Assembly: GCA_902476295.1 (NCBI GenBank)
Contig: CABSDC010000007.1
Location: forward strand, 1-55,451
Length of the DNA stretch: 55,451 bases
Origin: SFTJ01 sp905210415
GTDB taxonomy: Bacteria > Bacteroidota > Bacteroidia > Bacteroidales > Muribaculaceae
Reading direction: 5' to 3'
The notes below the pieces were generated by a model, which was given only the letters and a program-made list of their open reading frames with translations, was not told the origin of the DNA and made no database searches. The stretch's first letter is position 1, and every line of letters begins with the position of its first letter. Both the position numbers and the translations under genes were made by a program. Positions 43,022 through 51,816 of the stretch are shown here, in pieces.

Positions 43022-44971
43022 TCAATCTAAATTTTCGCATTCTTTCAACCACAATGCCGAGCAGGCATCGCTTGGCATGCGCCAATCGCCTCGTGGCGAA
43101 AGGCTCACTGCTCCCACTTTTGGTCCGTCTGGCAAACACGAGCGCTTATACTGCTGTGTAAAGAATCGGCGGCAGAACGTGGTGAGCCACTTCTTTATCA
43201 CATCGCGATCATATTCGCCAGCAAATGCCTCGCAAGCAAGAAAATAGATTTTCTTTGGCGAGAATCCGTAGGCAAGCATATTATAGATAAAGAAATCATG
43301 CAATTCGTATGGACCCACAAGGTCTTCAGTTTTTTGCTGGATTTTTCCCTCATCATCTGTAGGCGTAAGTTCTGGGCTTATCGGGGTATCCACGATGTCA
43401 AGCAGAGTCAAGCGAGTCTGCGCTCCCCATGCTTCTACAGCCACATTGTCGGCAATCCAGCGCACCAGGCATTTCACAAGCGTCTTGGCGATGCTGGCAT
43501 TCACGCCATACATCGACATGTGGTCGCCATTATATGTGGCCCAACCAAGAGCCAATTCCGACAAATCGCCAGTGCCAAGCACCATGCCATTATACTTGTT
43601 GGCACAATCCATAAGTATCTGAGTGCGTTCGCGAGCCTGAGAGTTTTCGTATGTGGCATCGTGAACGTTTGCGTCATGCCCAATATCACGGAAATGAAGT
43701 GTCACAGCATCGCCAATAGGTATCTCCTTGATAGTAATGCCCATATCCTTCATTAGACTAAGAGCATTGGTGAGAGTGCGGTCGCTTGTGCCAAATCCAG
43801 GCATAGTGATGCCAATGATGTTGCTCTTATCTAAGCCAAGACGGTCAAACGCGCGCTCTGCAATAAGCAATGCGAGAGTAGAGTCCAATCCGCCCGACAC
43901 GCCGATAACCAACGACTTGGCATGCACAAACTGCATTCGGCGCATAAGCGCTTCGGTCTGTATATTGAAAATCTCTTCGCAACGGCTATTGAGTTTTTCA
44001 TTATCGGCTGGCACAAATGGGTTCTTGTCAACGCTGCGATAAAGCGTGTCGATATTCTCCAACTCTTTGACATACAATTCCACCTCACGATAAGAGTAAC
44101 AATGAGCATGCAGCGACGATGCAAAACTGCTATTGGTGATACGAGCATTGTTGATGCGCTCAATATCCACGTCGGCTATCTGCATCTGTTCTTTCACACT
44201 GAAGCGCTCGCCCTGACAAAGCACATCGCCCAACTCTGCGGCAATGGCATTGCCGGCAAACACGAGGTCGGTGGTAGATTCGCCATATCCGCACGACGAA
44301 TATACATAAGCGCACAAGCAACTTTGCGACTGATGGCGAATGAGCGACATCAAGCGGTCGTGCTTACCCACCAACTCATTTGTGGCTGATAGATTCACTA
44401 TCACATTAGCACCATTGATTGCCGCCAACGAACTGGTTGGCACCGGAGCCCAAAGGTCCTCGCATATCTCGCAAGCGAATTTCACATCGCCAAATCTGAA
44501 TAGCACATCGTTGCCAAACGGCACCGCATCGTTTTCGCCTATCTGTATCACAGCGTCTGATTTTATCATCCAGTCTGACGAGAACCAACGCTTTTCGTAA
44601 AATTCTTTATAGTTAGGGATATATCTTTTGGCTATCACACCTGCTACAATGCCACAATTTATCACCACGGCACAATTATACAGGCGGCCCTCATGCATTA
44701 TCGGAGCGCCCACCACAGCCACCATTTCCTTGCCACGCATCGATTCGGCAATCTTCTCAATGCCTTGAATCGCGCCGCGCAAAAGGGTGTTTTGAGTAAA
44801 CAAATCGCCGCAAGTATATCCTGTTATACACAATTCCGGGAACACCACAAGTTGCACCTGCTTGCTATATGCCTCATCAATCCACTTGATAATATGTTGC
44901 ACATTGGCTTCGCAATCAGCCACATTCACCGCAGGCACCACCGAGGCGGTTCGTATGAATCCGTAGTTCAT
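43022..44971 (-). CDS. nadE: Glutamine-dependent NAD+ synthetase
   Basis: Cytoplasmic enzyme completing NAD from deamido-NAD with ammonia from glutamine. The N-terminal nitrilase-type glutaminase (1-290) has the Glu in FPELCITGYTCGDL and the nucleophile Cys in CEICEDLWAP. The C-terminal synthetase (about 325-649) has the P-loop GVSGGLDSTLALL and a GTGDLSELALGW region. The 649 residues suit the fused form. It is the first gene of the nadE-tamB-DUF4421-tsaD-cinA string. Confidence 0.96.
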   Translation of the reverse strand: MNYGFIRTASVVPAVNVADCEANVQHIIKWIDEAYSKQVQLVVFPELCITGYTCGDLFTQNTLLRGAIQGIEKIAESMRGKEMVAVVGAPIMHEGRLYNCAVVINCGIVAGVIAKRYIPNYKEFYEKRWFSSDWMIKSDAVIQIGENDAVPFGNDVLFRFGDVKFACEICEDLWAPVPTSSLAAINGANVIVNLSATNELVGKHDRLMSLIRHQSQSCLCAYVYSSCGYGESTTDLVFAGNAIAAELGDVLCQGERFSVKEQMQIADVDIERINNARITNSSFASSLHAHCYSYREVELYVKELENIDTLYRSVDKNPFVPADNEKLNSRCEEIFNIQTEALMRRMQFVHAKSLVIGVSGGLDSTLALLIAERAFDRLGLDKSNIIGITMPGFGTSDRTLTNALSLMKDMGITIKEIPIGDAVTLHFRDIGHDANVHDATYENSQARERTQILMDCANKYNGMVLGTGDLSELALGWATYNGDHMSMYGVNASIAKTLVKCLVRWIADNVAVEAWGAQTRLTLLDIVDTPISPELTPTDDEGKIQQKTEDLVGPYELHDFFIYNMLAYGFSPKKIYFLACEAFAGEYDRDVIKKWLTTFCRRFFTQQYKRSCLPDGPKVGAVSLSPRGDWRMPSDACSALWLKECENLD

Positions 44972-45021
44972 GAATATTGTCGTTTTTTTTCTTATCTGTT
45001 TCTAATGCATTAATTAACCTA

Positions 45022-45029
45022 CAAAAGTA
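45022..45029 (-). promoter_or_regulatory. -7 box of nadE
   Basis: Minus-strand TACTTTTG, 51 bases before the nadE start. The -33 box is unclear. It is back to back with the plus-strand promoter at 45048-45079. Confidence 0.5.
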
Positions 45030-45047
45030 ATAAAAAAAGCCCGAACA

Positions 45048-45079
45048 TTTGCCAATTTACCCAAATTGCTTTATTTTTG
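45048..45079 (+). promoter_or_regulatory. Promoter of the PAS-protein gene
   Basis: TTTG at 45048-45051 and TATTTTTG at 45072-45079, 20 bases apart, about 60 bases before the start codon at 45140. Confidence 0.7.
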
Positions 45080-45139
45080 TATTATCGGAAAACATGAACT
45101 ACAATTTCTAACCCAAATAATTATCTTTTAGCTGCATAT

Positions 45140-46798
45140 ATGTACGCCACACTTAACATACTGGCATCAGCATCACCACTTCTGGGTTTTGTGATAAATA
45201 TTGACACCTCGGCATTTCTGATTGTAGTGTCAACCATCTTCGCGCTGTTTGTGTTTTCGGTGGTACTCATCTTCCATTTCATTGCTCACAAAGCAAGGAA
45301 AATACGCGCCTCGATAAATCTTTCTTACGAAGACAATCTCAACCTCAACAGCGACACTTGTAAACGGCTCACCGAAGCCATTCCTTCTGCAATCGTGATA
45401 TATGACGTTGCCGGCAATTGCACGTATATCAACAACCATTGCCGCACAATGTTCGGTCTGGCAGCCGACCAGCCTGTATCCAACCTGTTTGACACGAAGA
45501 TACTTTCTCCCGAAAACCAGCACACCATCAAAAGTGGCAAAAACATCCGCGATGTGGCATTTCTCAACTACACCGACGACGTATCGGGGATTTTGGGCAA
45601 GTCCACCAGCAGCAAGCAGGTGATAAAATACAGTATCCAGACCATACACGATATCCACGGTAATATAGCCAATTACATTCTTGCCATCAACGACATAACA
45701 GACGAATACACCCAACGACAAACCGCCGAGGAATATTCGTTGCTCCTTCGCGACAGTCTACAGCTGAGTGGAATTTCGGCTTATATCTACGATGTGCACG
45801 AAGACCGATACTACAAATTCAAAGGTCCGACAATCAATCCATGCAACCTCAACGCAACCGACGTGTTCAACCACATCTCTCCTTTGCATCGAAGCCAATA
45901 CATAGAGATGTTCTTGAAAATAAAGAATGGCGACATAGCCACCGACCGACGCCGATATAAGATGTACTCTAACGAGGCCGGCGCCTACTTCTATGTAGAA
46001 ACATTCACCTACGGCATGACAGACGTGAGCGGCAATGTGGTGCGAATACTGCAAACCATTCGCAACGTAACCGAAAACCAAGAAAAGATTATCGAACTCG
46101 AAGCCATTCGCTTGATACAATCAAAGGCAATGGACATTGCCCATATGGTGTCGTGGCGATATATGATCGACAAACAAACTTTCAAGAATGCTGCTCCTGG
46201 CATCAACATATCAAAATCGTTTAAAGATGCCGTTGCCTGCATCCATCCAGAAGACAGGAACAAATACAAAAACCTTTTCGACAAGCTATCGAGCGGCGAC
46301 ATTGACGCTATGCACATCACGGTGCGCAAGATTTCCCCGGATAGCGTATTTGAGTTATATGCCGTGCCAATGCGCACCGAAACAGGAGAAATATCCGAAA
46401 TCATCGGCATCTCTTGCGATGTTAGCGACCATTACACCACCGAGTCAAACCTATACGGTGTAAGAAACAAGGTGCATGCAATCATCAAAGCATCAAAAAT
46501 ATGGGTGTATGACTATAATTGCACTACCGACAAATTATACATCCTATCGTGGAAATATGATGGCGCAAGAGAAACATCTAAGGAGACGTTCCTGCGCCTC
46601 GTGCATCCGAGCCAAAAAGCCGACGTAAATAAGATATTAGACAAAGTGCGCCGCCAAGAAATCGACTGCTTCAATATGCAGCTGAAAGTGCTTAGCGACA
46701 ACGGCGAAGAATATAGCGACATAGAGTTTAACGGCCAAGCCTACGAATACCTCAACGGCTTGCCTACCAAAGTGATTGCCTACGCAAAATACATCTAA
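45140..46798 (+). CDS. Membrane-anchored multi-PAS protein without output domain
   Basis: A 552-residue protein. One or two N-terminal hydrophobic segments (about 5-20 and 24-50, FLIVVSTIFALFVFSVVLIF) are followed by a run of about four PAS-like units: about 70-190 (AIPSAIVIYDVAGNCTYINN), 200-315, 320-435 and 445-552. Each ends in a PAC-like strand such as YILAINDITDEY. No histidine kinase, GGDEF, EAL or helix-turn-helix domain follows, and the frame stops within a PAS-like unit. It may signal by protein contact or have lost its output. The glycosyltransferase gene starts 3 bases after its stop, suggesting joint function. Confidence 0.75.
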   Translation: MYATLNILASASPLLGFVINIDTSAFLIVVSTIFALFVFSVVLIFHFIAHKARKIRASINLSYEDNLNLNSDTCKRLTEAIPSAIVIYDVAGNCTYINNHCRTMFGLAADQPVSNLFDTKILSPENQHTIKSGKNIRDVAFLNYTDDVSGILGKSTSSKQVIKYSIQTIHDIHGNIANYILAINDITDEYTQRQTAEEYSLLLRDSLQLSGISAYIYDVHEDRYYKFKGPTINPCNLNATDVFNHISPLHRSQYIEMFLKIKNGDIATDRRRYKMYSNEAGAYFYVETFTYGMTDVSGNVVRILQTIRNVTENQEKIIELEAIRLIQSKAMDIAHMVSWRYMIDKQTFKNAAPGINISKSFKDAVACIHPEDRNKYKNLFDKLSSGDIDAMHITVRKISPDSVFELYAVPMRTETGEISEIIGISCDVSDHYTTESNLYGVRNKVHAIIKASKIWVYDYNCTTDKLYILSWKYDGARETSKETFLRLVHPSQKADVNKILDKVRRQEIDCFNMQLKVLSDNGEEYSDIEFNGQAYEYLNGLPTKVIAYAKYI

Positions 46799-46801
46799 TC
46801 T

Positions 46802-47794
46802 ATGACAGACAATCGCGCGTCAAATATCGACATTTCAATAATCATTCCGGTCTACAACACGTCAAAGTTTCTCAAGGAATGTATTGACTCATTGTTCTCG
46901 CAAACCATTGCACAACGTATACAATACGTATTCATCAACGACGCAAGCACCGACTGCAGCCTCCAGCTACTACAAAAACATAAGGCAAAACATCCTTTTC
47001 TCAATATTGTAGTAATATCAAACCAAAAAAACAGCGGGTCGGCAACCACACGCAACACCGGCATTAAGCATGCCGAGGGAAAATACTTGATGTTTGTAGA
47101 TTCCGACGATTGGATTGAGCCGAATATGGCAGAAACGCTGCTCAACGAGGCCATCACCTACGACGCCGACACTGTGACTTCGGCTTTCTACATCAACACT
47201 CCCACAGAGCAGCAAGTGATGCTCTATAATGAATCAGAACGGGAGCTCGACATCAACTCTGCGCCAAACGATGTTCTGCACTTCTCGCTGTGCAACAAAA
47301 TCATTCTTCGCAGCCTGATTGTAGACAATAAACTATCGGCTTGCGACAGCGTGAACTGCTGGGAGGATCTATCCGTTACATCACGCGCCATTGCACTTGC
47401 AAAGCGCAACGTGATTCTCAACACCCCACTATACCACTACCGCAAATCGGGGCAGGAATCGCTCTCCTCAGCCAACCATAAAGCAATTCTTCGCGACCAT
47501 CTGAAGTATGTTGATTTCCTTGAGGAGTGGTTTACCAAGCAAGGCGATGATTTACACAACAAGCACATCGATTTCCTGCAACGCCTGAAATTTGTGGCAA
47601 AAATAAAGATGCTGCGTGGCGACGTGGTAGAAATCAGCCGTTGGAAAAACACCTATCCCGACACTAACCGAATGATCACCAAGGTAGCCAAGCAATACTC
47701 TGCCGCTGCACGCCTCGCTTTTTGGGCAGCGGCAATTTGCCCCACCCCTGTGGTGAAACTAATCGCCTCCCTCATCGGCAAACGCGCCGAATAA
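46802..47794 (+). CDS. Family 2 glycosyltransferase
   Basis: A 330-residue GT-A fold transferase. The start ISIIIPVYNTSKFLKECIDS and the DxD-type motif FVDSDDW (about 99-105) are diagnostic. The C-terminal part is helical and ends with a hydrophobic stretch (AFWAAAICPTPVVKLIASLI) that may attach to the membrane. The sugar and acceptor are unknown; a surface polysaccharide or lipid-linked sugar is likely. Coupled to the PAS gene, 3 bases apart, and it converges on the PFP gene. Confidence 0.85.
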   Translation: MTDNRASNIDISIIIPVYNTSKFLKECIDSLFSQTIAQRIQYVFINDASTDCSLQLLQKHKAKHPFLNIVVISNQKNSGSATTRNTGIKHAEGKYLMFVDSDDWIEPNMAETLLNEAITYDADTVTSAFYINTPTEQQVMLYNESERELDINSAPNDVLHFSLCNKIILRSLIVDNKLSACDSVNCWEDLSVTSRAIALAKRNVILNTPLYHYRKSGQESLSSANHKAILRDHLKYVDFLEEWFTKQGDDLHNKHIDFLQRLKFVAKIKMLRGDVVEISRWKNTYPDTNRMITKVAKQYSAAARLAFWAAAICPTPVVKLIASLIGKRAE

Positions 47795-47824
47795 CCCCAT
47801 AACCTATCAACAAAACCTATTGGC

Positions 47825-47857
47825 ACAAAAAAAATCCCCAACGTTATGCCAGGGATT
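47825..47857 (-). terminator. Terminator after PPi-phosphofructokinase
   Basis: Minus-strand AATCCC and GGGATT form a short stem with a 13-base loop, followed by TTTTTTTT. It sits between the converging genes, 76 bases past the minus-strand stop. Confidence 0.7.
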
Positions 47858-47932
47858 GCAAGCTGTGAGTTAGGTTATATAATCATTCCTTGCCCATCAA
47901 GCAGGCGGAATGATAGTTTCTACTCGATTTGA

Positions 47933-49588
47933 CTACTTACCGCTATGTTCATAGAAGAGAGTGCGAGAAGTTTGATCGCACACTTCTGCTGGACCAAAGT
48001 ATTGGATTGGGCCAGGATACAAGTAGCAAGTGTTCATAGCCCATTCTTCGCGCTTTTCAGCAAATTTGCTGAATGGCTTGCCTTCAAGGTCAACAAGGGC
48101 CTTTTGGATAACAGGCTTCATTTCGCCATTACGACGTTCCATATTCATCATCATAGTGATAGGAATACCACCAGCGATCCATTGAACAGATGGCTTAGTA
48201 AGATTGCGTACTGATGACATATAGCCAGTAGCACCGCAGTCAACCAATTGTGCTGCATTGTAACCCAACGCGTAGCAGTAGTCAGCATCGAAGTTTGATG
48301 GAGCTGCGCAACGGCCTTCGTAACCAAAGAAGTGGTGAATTGGAGAGAACTTACCTACGTAGTTGCCCTCAGCCTTCATTTCCTTCAACTTGTTACCAAC
48401 CATTTCGCTAAGCAACTTCTCTGTTTCGATGAGCGATACTTGCACGTTTCCGTGAGGGTCGCGGTCGAGAGTAAGCTGACGAGCAACACCTACAGGAAGG
48501 CTCTTGAATGTAGCAGCGTTTGCAGCCGACAAGTTTGCGAATACAAATTCGCGTTGTGCAGCAGCTTCGAGTTCTGCAAATTCAGGATGAGCAGCAAGAA
48601 GGTCGTTAAGTTCTGCGATAAGCGACTTCATAGCTGGGATAAATTCGATAAGGCCTTCTGGGATGAGCACTGTACCGAAGTTGTCGCCATTAGCAGCACG
48701 CTTAGCAACGACATTTGCGATATCAGCAACGATTTCATCAAGAGTCAAGTTCTTAGCTTCAACTTCTTCTGAAATGATGCAATAGTTAGGTTGTGTCTGC
48801 AAAGCACATTCAAGAGCGATGTGAGAAGCCGAACGGCCCATCAACTTGATGAAGTGCCAGTATTTCTTGGCAGAGTTGCAGTCACGTTGGATATTACCGA
48901 TAACTTCAGAGTATACCTTAGTGGCAGTGTCGAAACCGAAAGAAGTTTCAATCATTTCGTTCTTCAAGTCACCGTCGATAGTCTTAGGGCAACCAATCAC
49001 TTGAACGCCAGCGTTCTTTGCCTTGTAGTATTCAGCAAGCACACATGCATTGGTGTTTGAGTCGTCACCACCAATAATTACTACTGCCTTGATATTTAGT
49101 TCTTTAAGAATTACAAGTCCCTTTTCAAATTGCTCTGGTTTTTCAAGCTTAGTACGGCCAGAACCAATGATGTCGAAACCACCAGTGTTGCGATATTCGT
49201 CGATGATGTCGGCTGTAAGTTCTACATATTCGTGATCAACCAAACCGCCAGGACCCATAAGGAAGCCGTAAAGACGATTTGCCTTGTTGATTGCCTTAAT
49301 ACCATCAAACAAACCACAGATTACATTATGTCCACCAGGAGCTTGACCGCCTGACAAAATAACACCTACATTAAATTGTGAGCCGCCCAACTTAGATTGT
49401 TTTGGATTCTTCTCGAATGTCAACTCTGGAAGGCCGTAAGTATTAGGGAATAAAGCCTTGATTTCTTCTTGGTTGGCTACTGACTGAGTTGGTTCTCCCT
49501 TAACAGCTGTCACTGCGCCCCACAATGATGAAGGCAATTTTGGCTGATACTGAGAACGAGCAATTTGCAATGCACTTTTTTTTGCCAT
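47933..49588 (-). CDS. Pyrophosphate-dependent 6-phosphofructokinase
   Basis: Cytoplasmic glycolytic enzyme phosphorylating fructose 6-phosphate with pyrophosphate, reversible and sparing ATP. It has 551 residues, the long PFP class. GGDDSNTNACVLAEYY carries the second Asp that blocks ATP and marks PPi use. PKTIDGDLKN is the catalytic motif of the same class. GYEGRCAAPSNFDADYCYAL lies in the C-terminal half. The gene stands alone, with a terminator behind and a 155-base gap in front. That gap holds a small inverted repeat (GTGGT-TTGT-ACCAC, 49698-49711) of unknown use. Confidence 0.93.
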   Translation of the reverse strand: MAKKSALQIARSQYQPKLPSSLWGAVTAVKGEPTQSVANQEEIKALFPNTYGLPELTFEKNPKQSKLGGSQFNVGVILSGGQAPGGHNVICGLFDGIKAINKANRLYGFLMGPGGLVDHEYVELTADIIDEYRNTGGFDIIGSGRTKLEKPEQFEKGLVILKELNIKAVVIIGGDDSNTNACVLAEYYKAKNAGVQVIGCPKTIDGDLKNEMIETSFGFDTATKVYSEVIGNIQRDCNSAKKYWHFIKLMGRSASHIALECALQTQPNYCIISEEVEAKNLTLDEIVADIANVVAKRAANGDNFGTVLIPEGLIEFIPAMKSLIAELNDLLAAHPEFAELEAAAQREFVFANLSAANAATFKSLPVGVARQLTLDRDPHGNVQVSLIETEKLLSEMVGNKLKEMKAEGNYVGKFSPIHHFFGYEGRCAAPSNFDADYCYALGYNAAQLVDCGATGYMSSVRNLTKPSVQWIAGGIPITMMMNMERRNGEMKPVIQKALVDLEGKPFSKFAEKREEWAMNTCYLYPGPIQYFGPAEVCDQTSRTLFYEHSGK

Positions 49589-49743
49589 TTTTTCTTCTTA
49601 ATTTATTGTAGTTTAAACTTTCTCAAATTTTCCTCGCAAATTTCGTAAAAATTTATCACTTTAACAACATTTTTACGATATAATTTACTTTATTTTAGTG
49701 GTTTGTACCACAAATCAACAGAATGCGCGTTCTGTATATTCTT

Positions 49744-51045
49744 TCAAATCATATTTTTTGCATCTCCTGCTAAAGCAATGCGCATTTTATCTTCCACAAG
49801 ATATTTCTTCGCCATTTCATGCAAGCGTGCTGGCGTGATACTACGAATTTCTCTATACTGACGATTGAAATAATCAGGGTCTACGCCATAACTTATCGTG
49901 GAATCGACATAACCGGCAAGCGCAAATGGGGTGTCGAGCGTCTTCACCAAATCGCTCAGCATATGGTTGCGCACCATCTGCAATTCTTCATTGCCAATTT
50001 TTTCTTCACGCAATCGCGCCATCTCGTGCTTTATCTCATCTATCACGCTCTGCGTGTATTGCGAAGCGCATTCGGTGGATATGCCCACGTGTCCGTGCTC
50101 CTTTCGCCCGATAAGATATGCCTGGATTCCATAAGTGTAGCCCTTATCCTCGCGGATGTTGCTCATCAATCGACTGCCAAAATATCCGCCAAACGCCGTT
50201 ACGAGTATACGCAGCGCTATATAATCGGGATGCTCACGGCCAATTGCATCTATCGCGATAGCCACAGCCGTCTGCAGCGCATCGGGCTTGTCTACCACAG
50301 CATACATCTCGTTCTGTGGCTCAATATGCCAGCCTACAAGGGGCTCAAACTCTCTGTCCTGCCAGCCGCCGAAGTATTTTTCCACCAACGCAAGCACATC
50401 GTCGTCAATCTTGCCCGACAGCACCACACGGCAGTTTCCAGGTGCGAAACGAGTCTCGTGGAAGCGACGCAAATCGTCGATGGTCACTTCTCTTATCACG
50501 TCTGCGCTCTTCTCCTGCGCCAAAGGCGAATCCTCGCCAAAACACATCTGACTCAATTTGCCTCCCGCTATCGCCGACACACGCTGCATTCTCACCGTGA
50601 CATTTGCCACAAGCCTATCCACAAGTTTGTCAAACTCTATCTGCGGAAATTGCGGCGTGGTGAGCATATCAAAGAAAATTGGCAGCAATTTACCCAAATT
50701 ATCATTAGTGCTGCGCAACGATATCTTCATATTGTGGTCGCTCGTAGAGCCTGAAGAAATGGCTCCATAGAAGTCCATCTGCTCTGCGATTTCTTCTGCC
50801 GAATACTGGCTTGTACCCTTGGCGAGCATATAGTTGAGCAACTGCGCCACATAGCGCTTTGGCTGCTCAAACAATCCGCCACCAACATACACATCCACGC
50901 GGTTTACTTCCACTTCTCCGCCATTCACCACACACAGCTGCAGCCCGTTGGGCAATGTGCGCCATCCTGGCAAAGTGAGCGACAACTCGCCATACTCGTT
51001 AAGCACAGGCGCTTTTGTTCTATCTACCATCCAATCAAATCTCAT
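49744..51045 (-). CDS. M16-family peptidase homologue lacking the zinc motif
   Basis: A 433-residue cytoplasmic protein with the two-lobed M16 fold: GGLFEQPKRYVAQLLNYMLA (N-terminal lobe) and IREDKGYTYGIQAYLIGR (C-terminal lobe, with the R/Y pair). The zinc-binding HxxEH motif expected in the first lobe reads QLLNY, so the metal and base residues are gone. It is probably a non-catalytic partner, as in two-subunit M16 pairs, but no active partner is encoded here. No signal peptide. Its start overlaps the kdsB stop by 11 bases. Confidence 0.82.
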   Translation of the reverse strand: MRFDWMVDRTKAPVLNEYGELSLTLPGWRTLPNGLQLCVVNGGEVEVNRVDVYVGGGLFEQPKRYVAQLLNYMLAKGTSQYSAEEIAEQMDFYGAISSGSTSDHNMKISLRSTNDNLGKLLPIFFDMLTTPQFPQIEFDKLVDRLVANVTVRMQRVSAIAGGKLSQMCFGEDSPLAQEKSADVIREVTIDDLRRFHETRFAPGNCRVVLSGKIDDDVLALVEKYFGGWQDREFEPLVGWHIEPQNEMYAVVDKPDALQTAVAIAIDAIGREHPDYIALRILVTAFGGYFGSRLMSNIREDKGYTYGIQAYLIGRKEHGHVGISTECASQYTQSVIDEIKHEMARLREEKIGNEELQMVRNHMLSDLVKTLDTPFALAGYVDSTISYGVDPDYFNRQYREIRSITPARLHEMAKKYLVEDKMRIALAGDAKNMI

Positions 51046-51799
51046 TCTCTTTCAAAAGTCGTTCGGCGTTTTCCAAGTCGGCAGGAGTGTCAATGCCGAT
51101 TGTGGCACAATCGCTATATCCCACCTTAATCTTGTAGCCATTCTCTATCCAGCGCAACTGCTCAAGCGACTCAGCCAACTCAAGCGGAGATTGTGGCAAG
51201 CGTGTGATTTGCGCAAGCACATCTGCCTTGTAGGCATACATGCCTATGTGTGTATAGTATTGAGTCTTTTCAGCCCATTTTTCTGGTTCCACGCCACGCA
51301 CGTATGGTATCACCGAGCGCGAGAAAAGGCATGCGTTGCTGTTTTTGTCAACCACAACCTTTGGCGTGTTGGGATTTTGCAATTGATCAAACGAACGGCT
51401 CTTATCAAACGGGCGCACCAATGTGGCTATTTGTGCCTCTTCATCGTCGAAACACTGCATGATAGCGCGCAACTGCTCTGGCTGGATAAATGGCTCATCG
51501 CCCTGAATGTTAATGATCACGTCTTCGCCATTGCCTGCTTTCAAATAAGCCTCGTAGCAGCGGTCGGTGCCACTACGATGCTCTGTGCTCGTCATCACGG
51601 CACGTCCGCCAAATTCCTGCACAGCATTATAGATGCGCTCATCGTCGGTAGCCACCAGCACACTGTCGAGCACCTTGCTCACCTGATTCCACACACGCTG
51701 TATCATATACATTCCGCCAAGCGTTGCCAACGGTTTGCCCGGAAATCGTGTAGAGGCATATCTGGCAGGAATGATTCCTATAAATTTCAATTGTCCCAT
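51035..51799 (-). CDS. kdsB: 3-Deoxy-manno-octulosonate cytidylyltransferase
   Basis: Activates Kdo as CMP-Kdo for lipopolysaccharide core synthesis in the cytoplasm. IGIIPARYASTRFPGKPLA is the nucleotide-binding start, and INIQGDEPFI and HIGMYAYKADVL follow. The 254 residues are typical. It is 17 bases after the NfeD gene and overlaps the M16-like gene by 11 bases. Confidence 0.97.
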   Translation of the reverse strand: MGQLKFIGIIPARYASTRFPGKPLATLGGMYMIQRVWNQVSKVLDSVLVATDDERIYNAVQEFGGRAVMTSTEHRSGTDRCYEAYLKAGNGEDVIINIQGDEPFIQPEQLRAIMQCFDDEEAQIATLVRPFDKSRSFDQLQNPNTPKVVVDKNSNACLFSRSVIPYVRGVEPEKWAEKTQYYTHIGMYAYKADVLAQITRLPQSPLELAESLEQLRWIENGYKIKVGYSDCATIGIDTPADLENAERLLKENEI

Positions 51800-51816
51800 T
51801 TTCTCAATATTTATTG

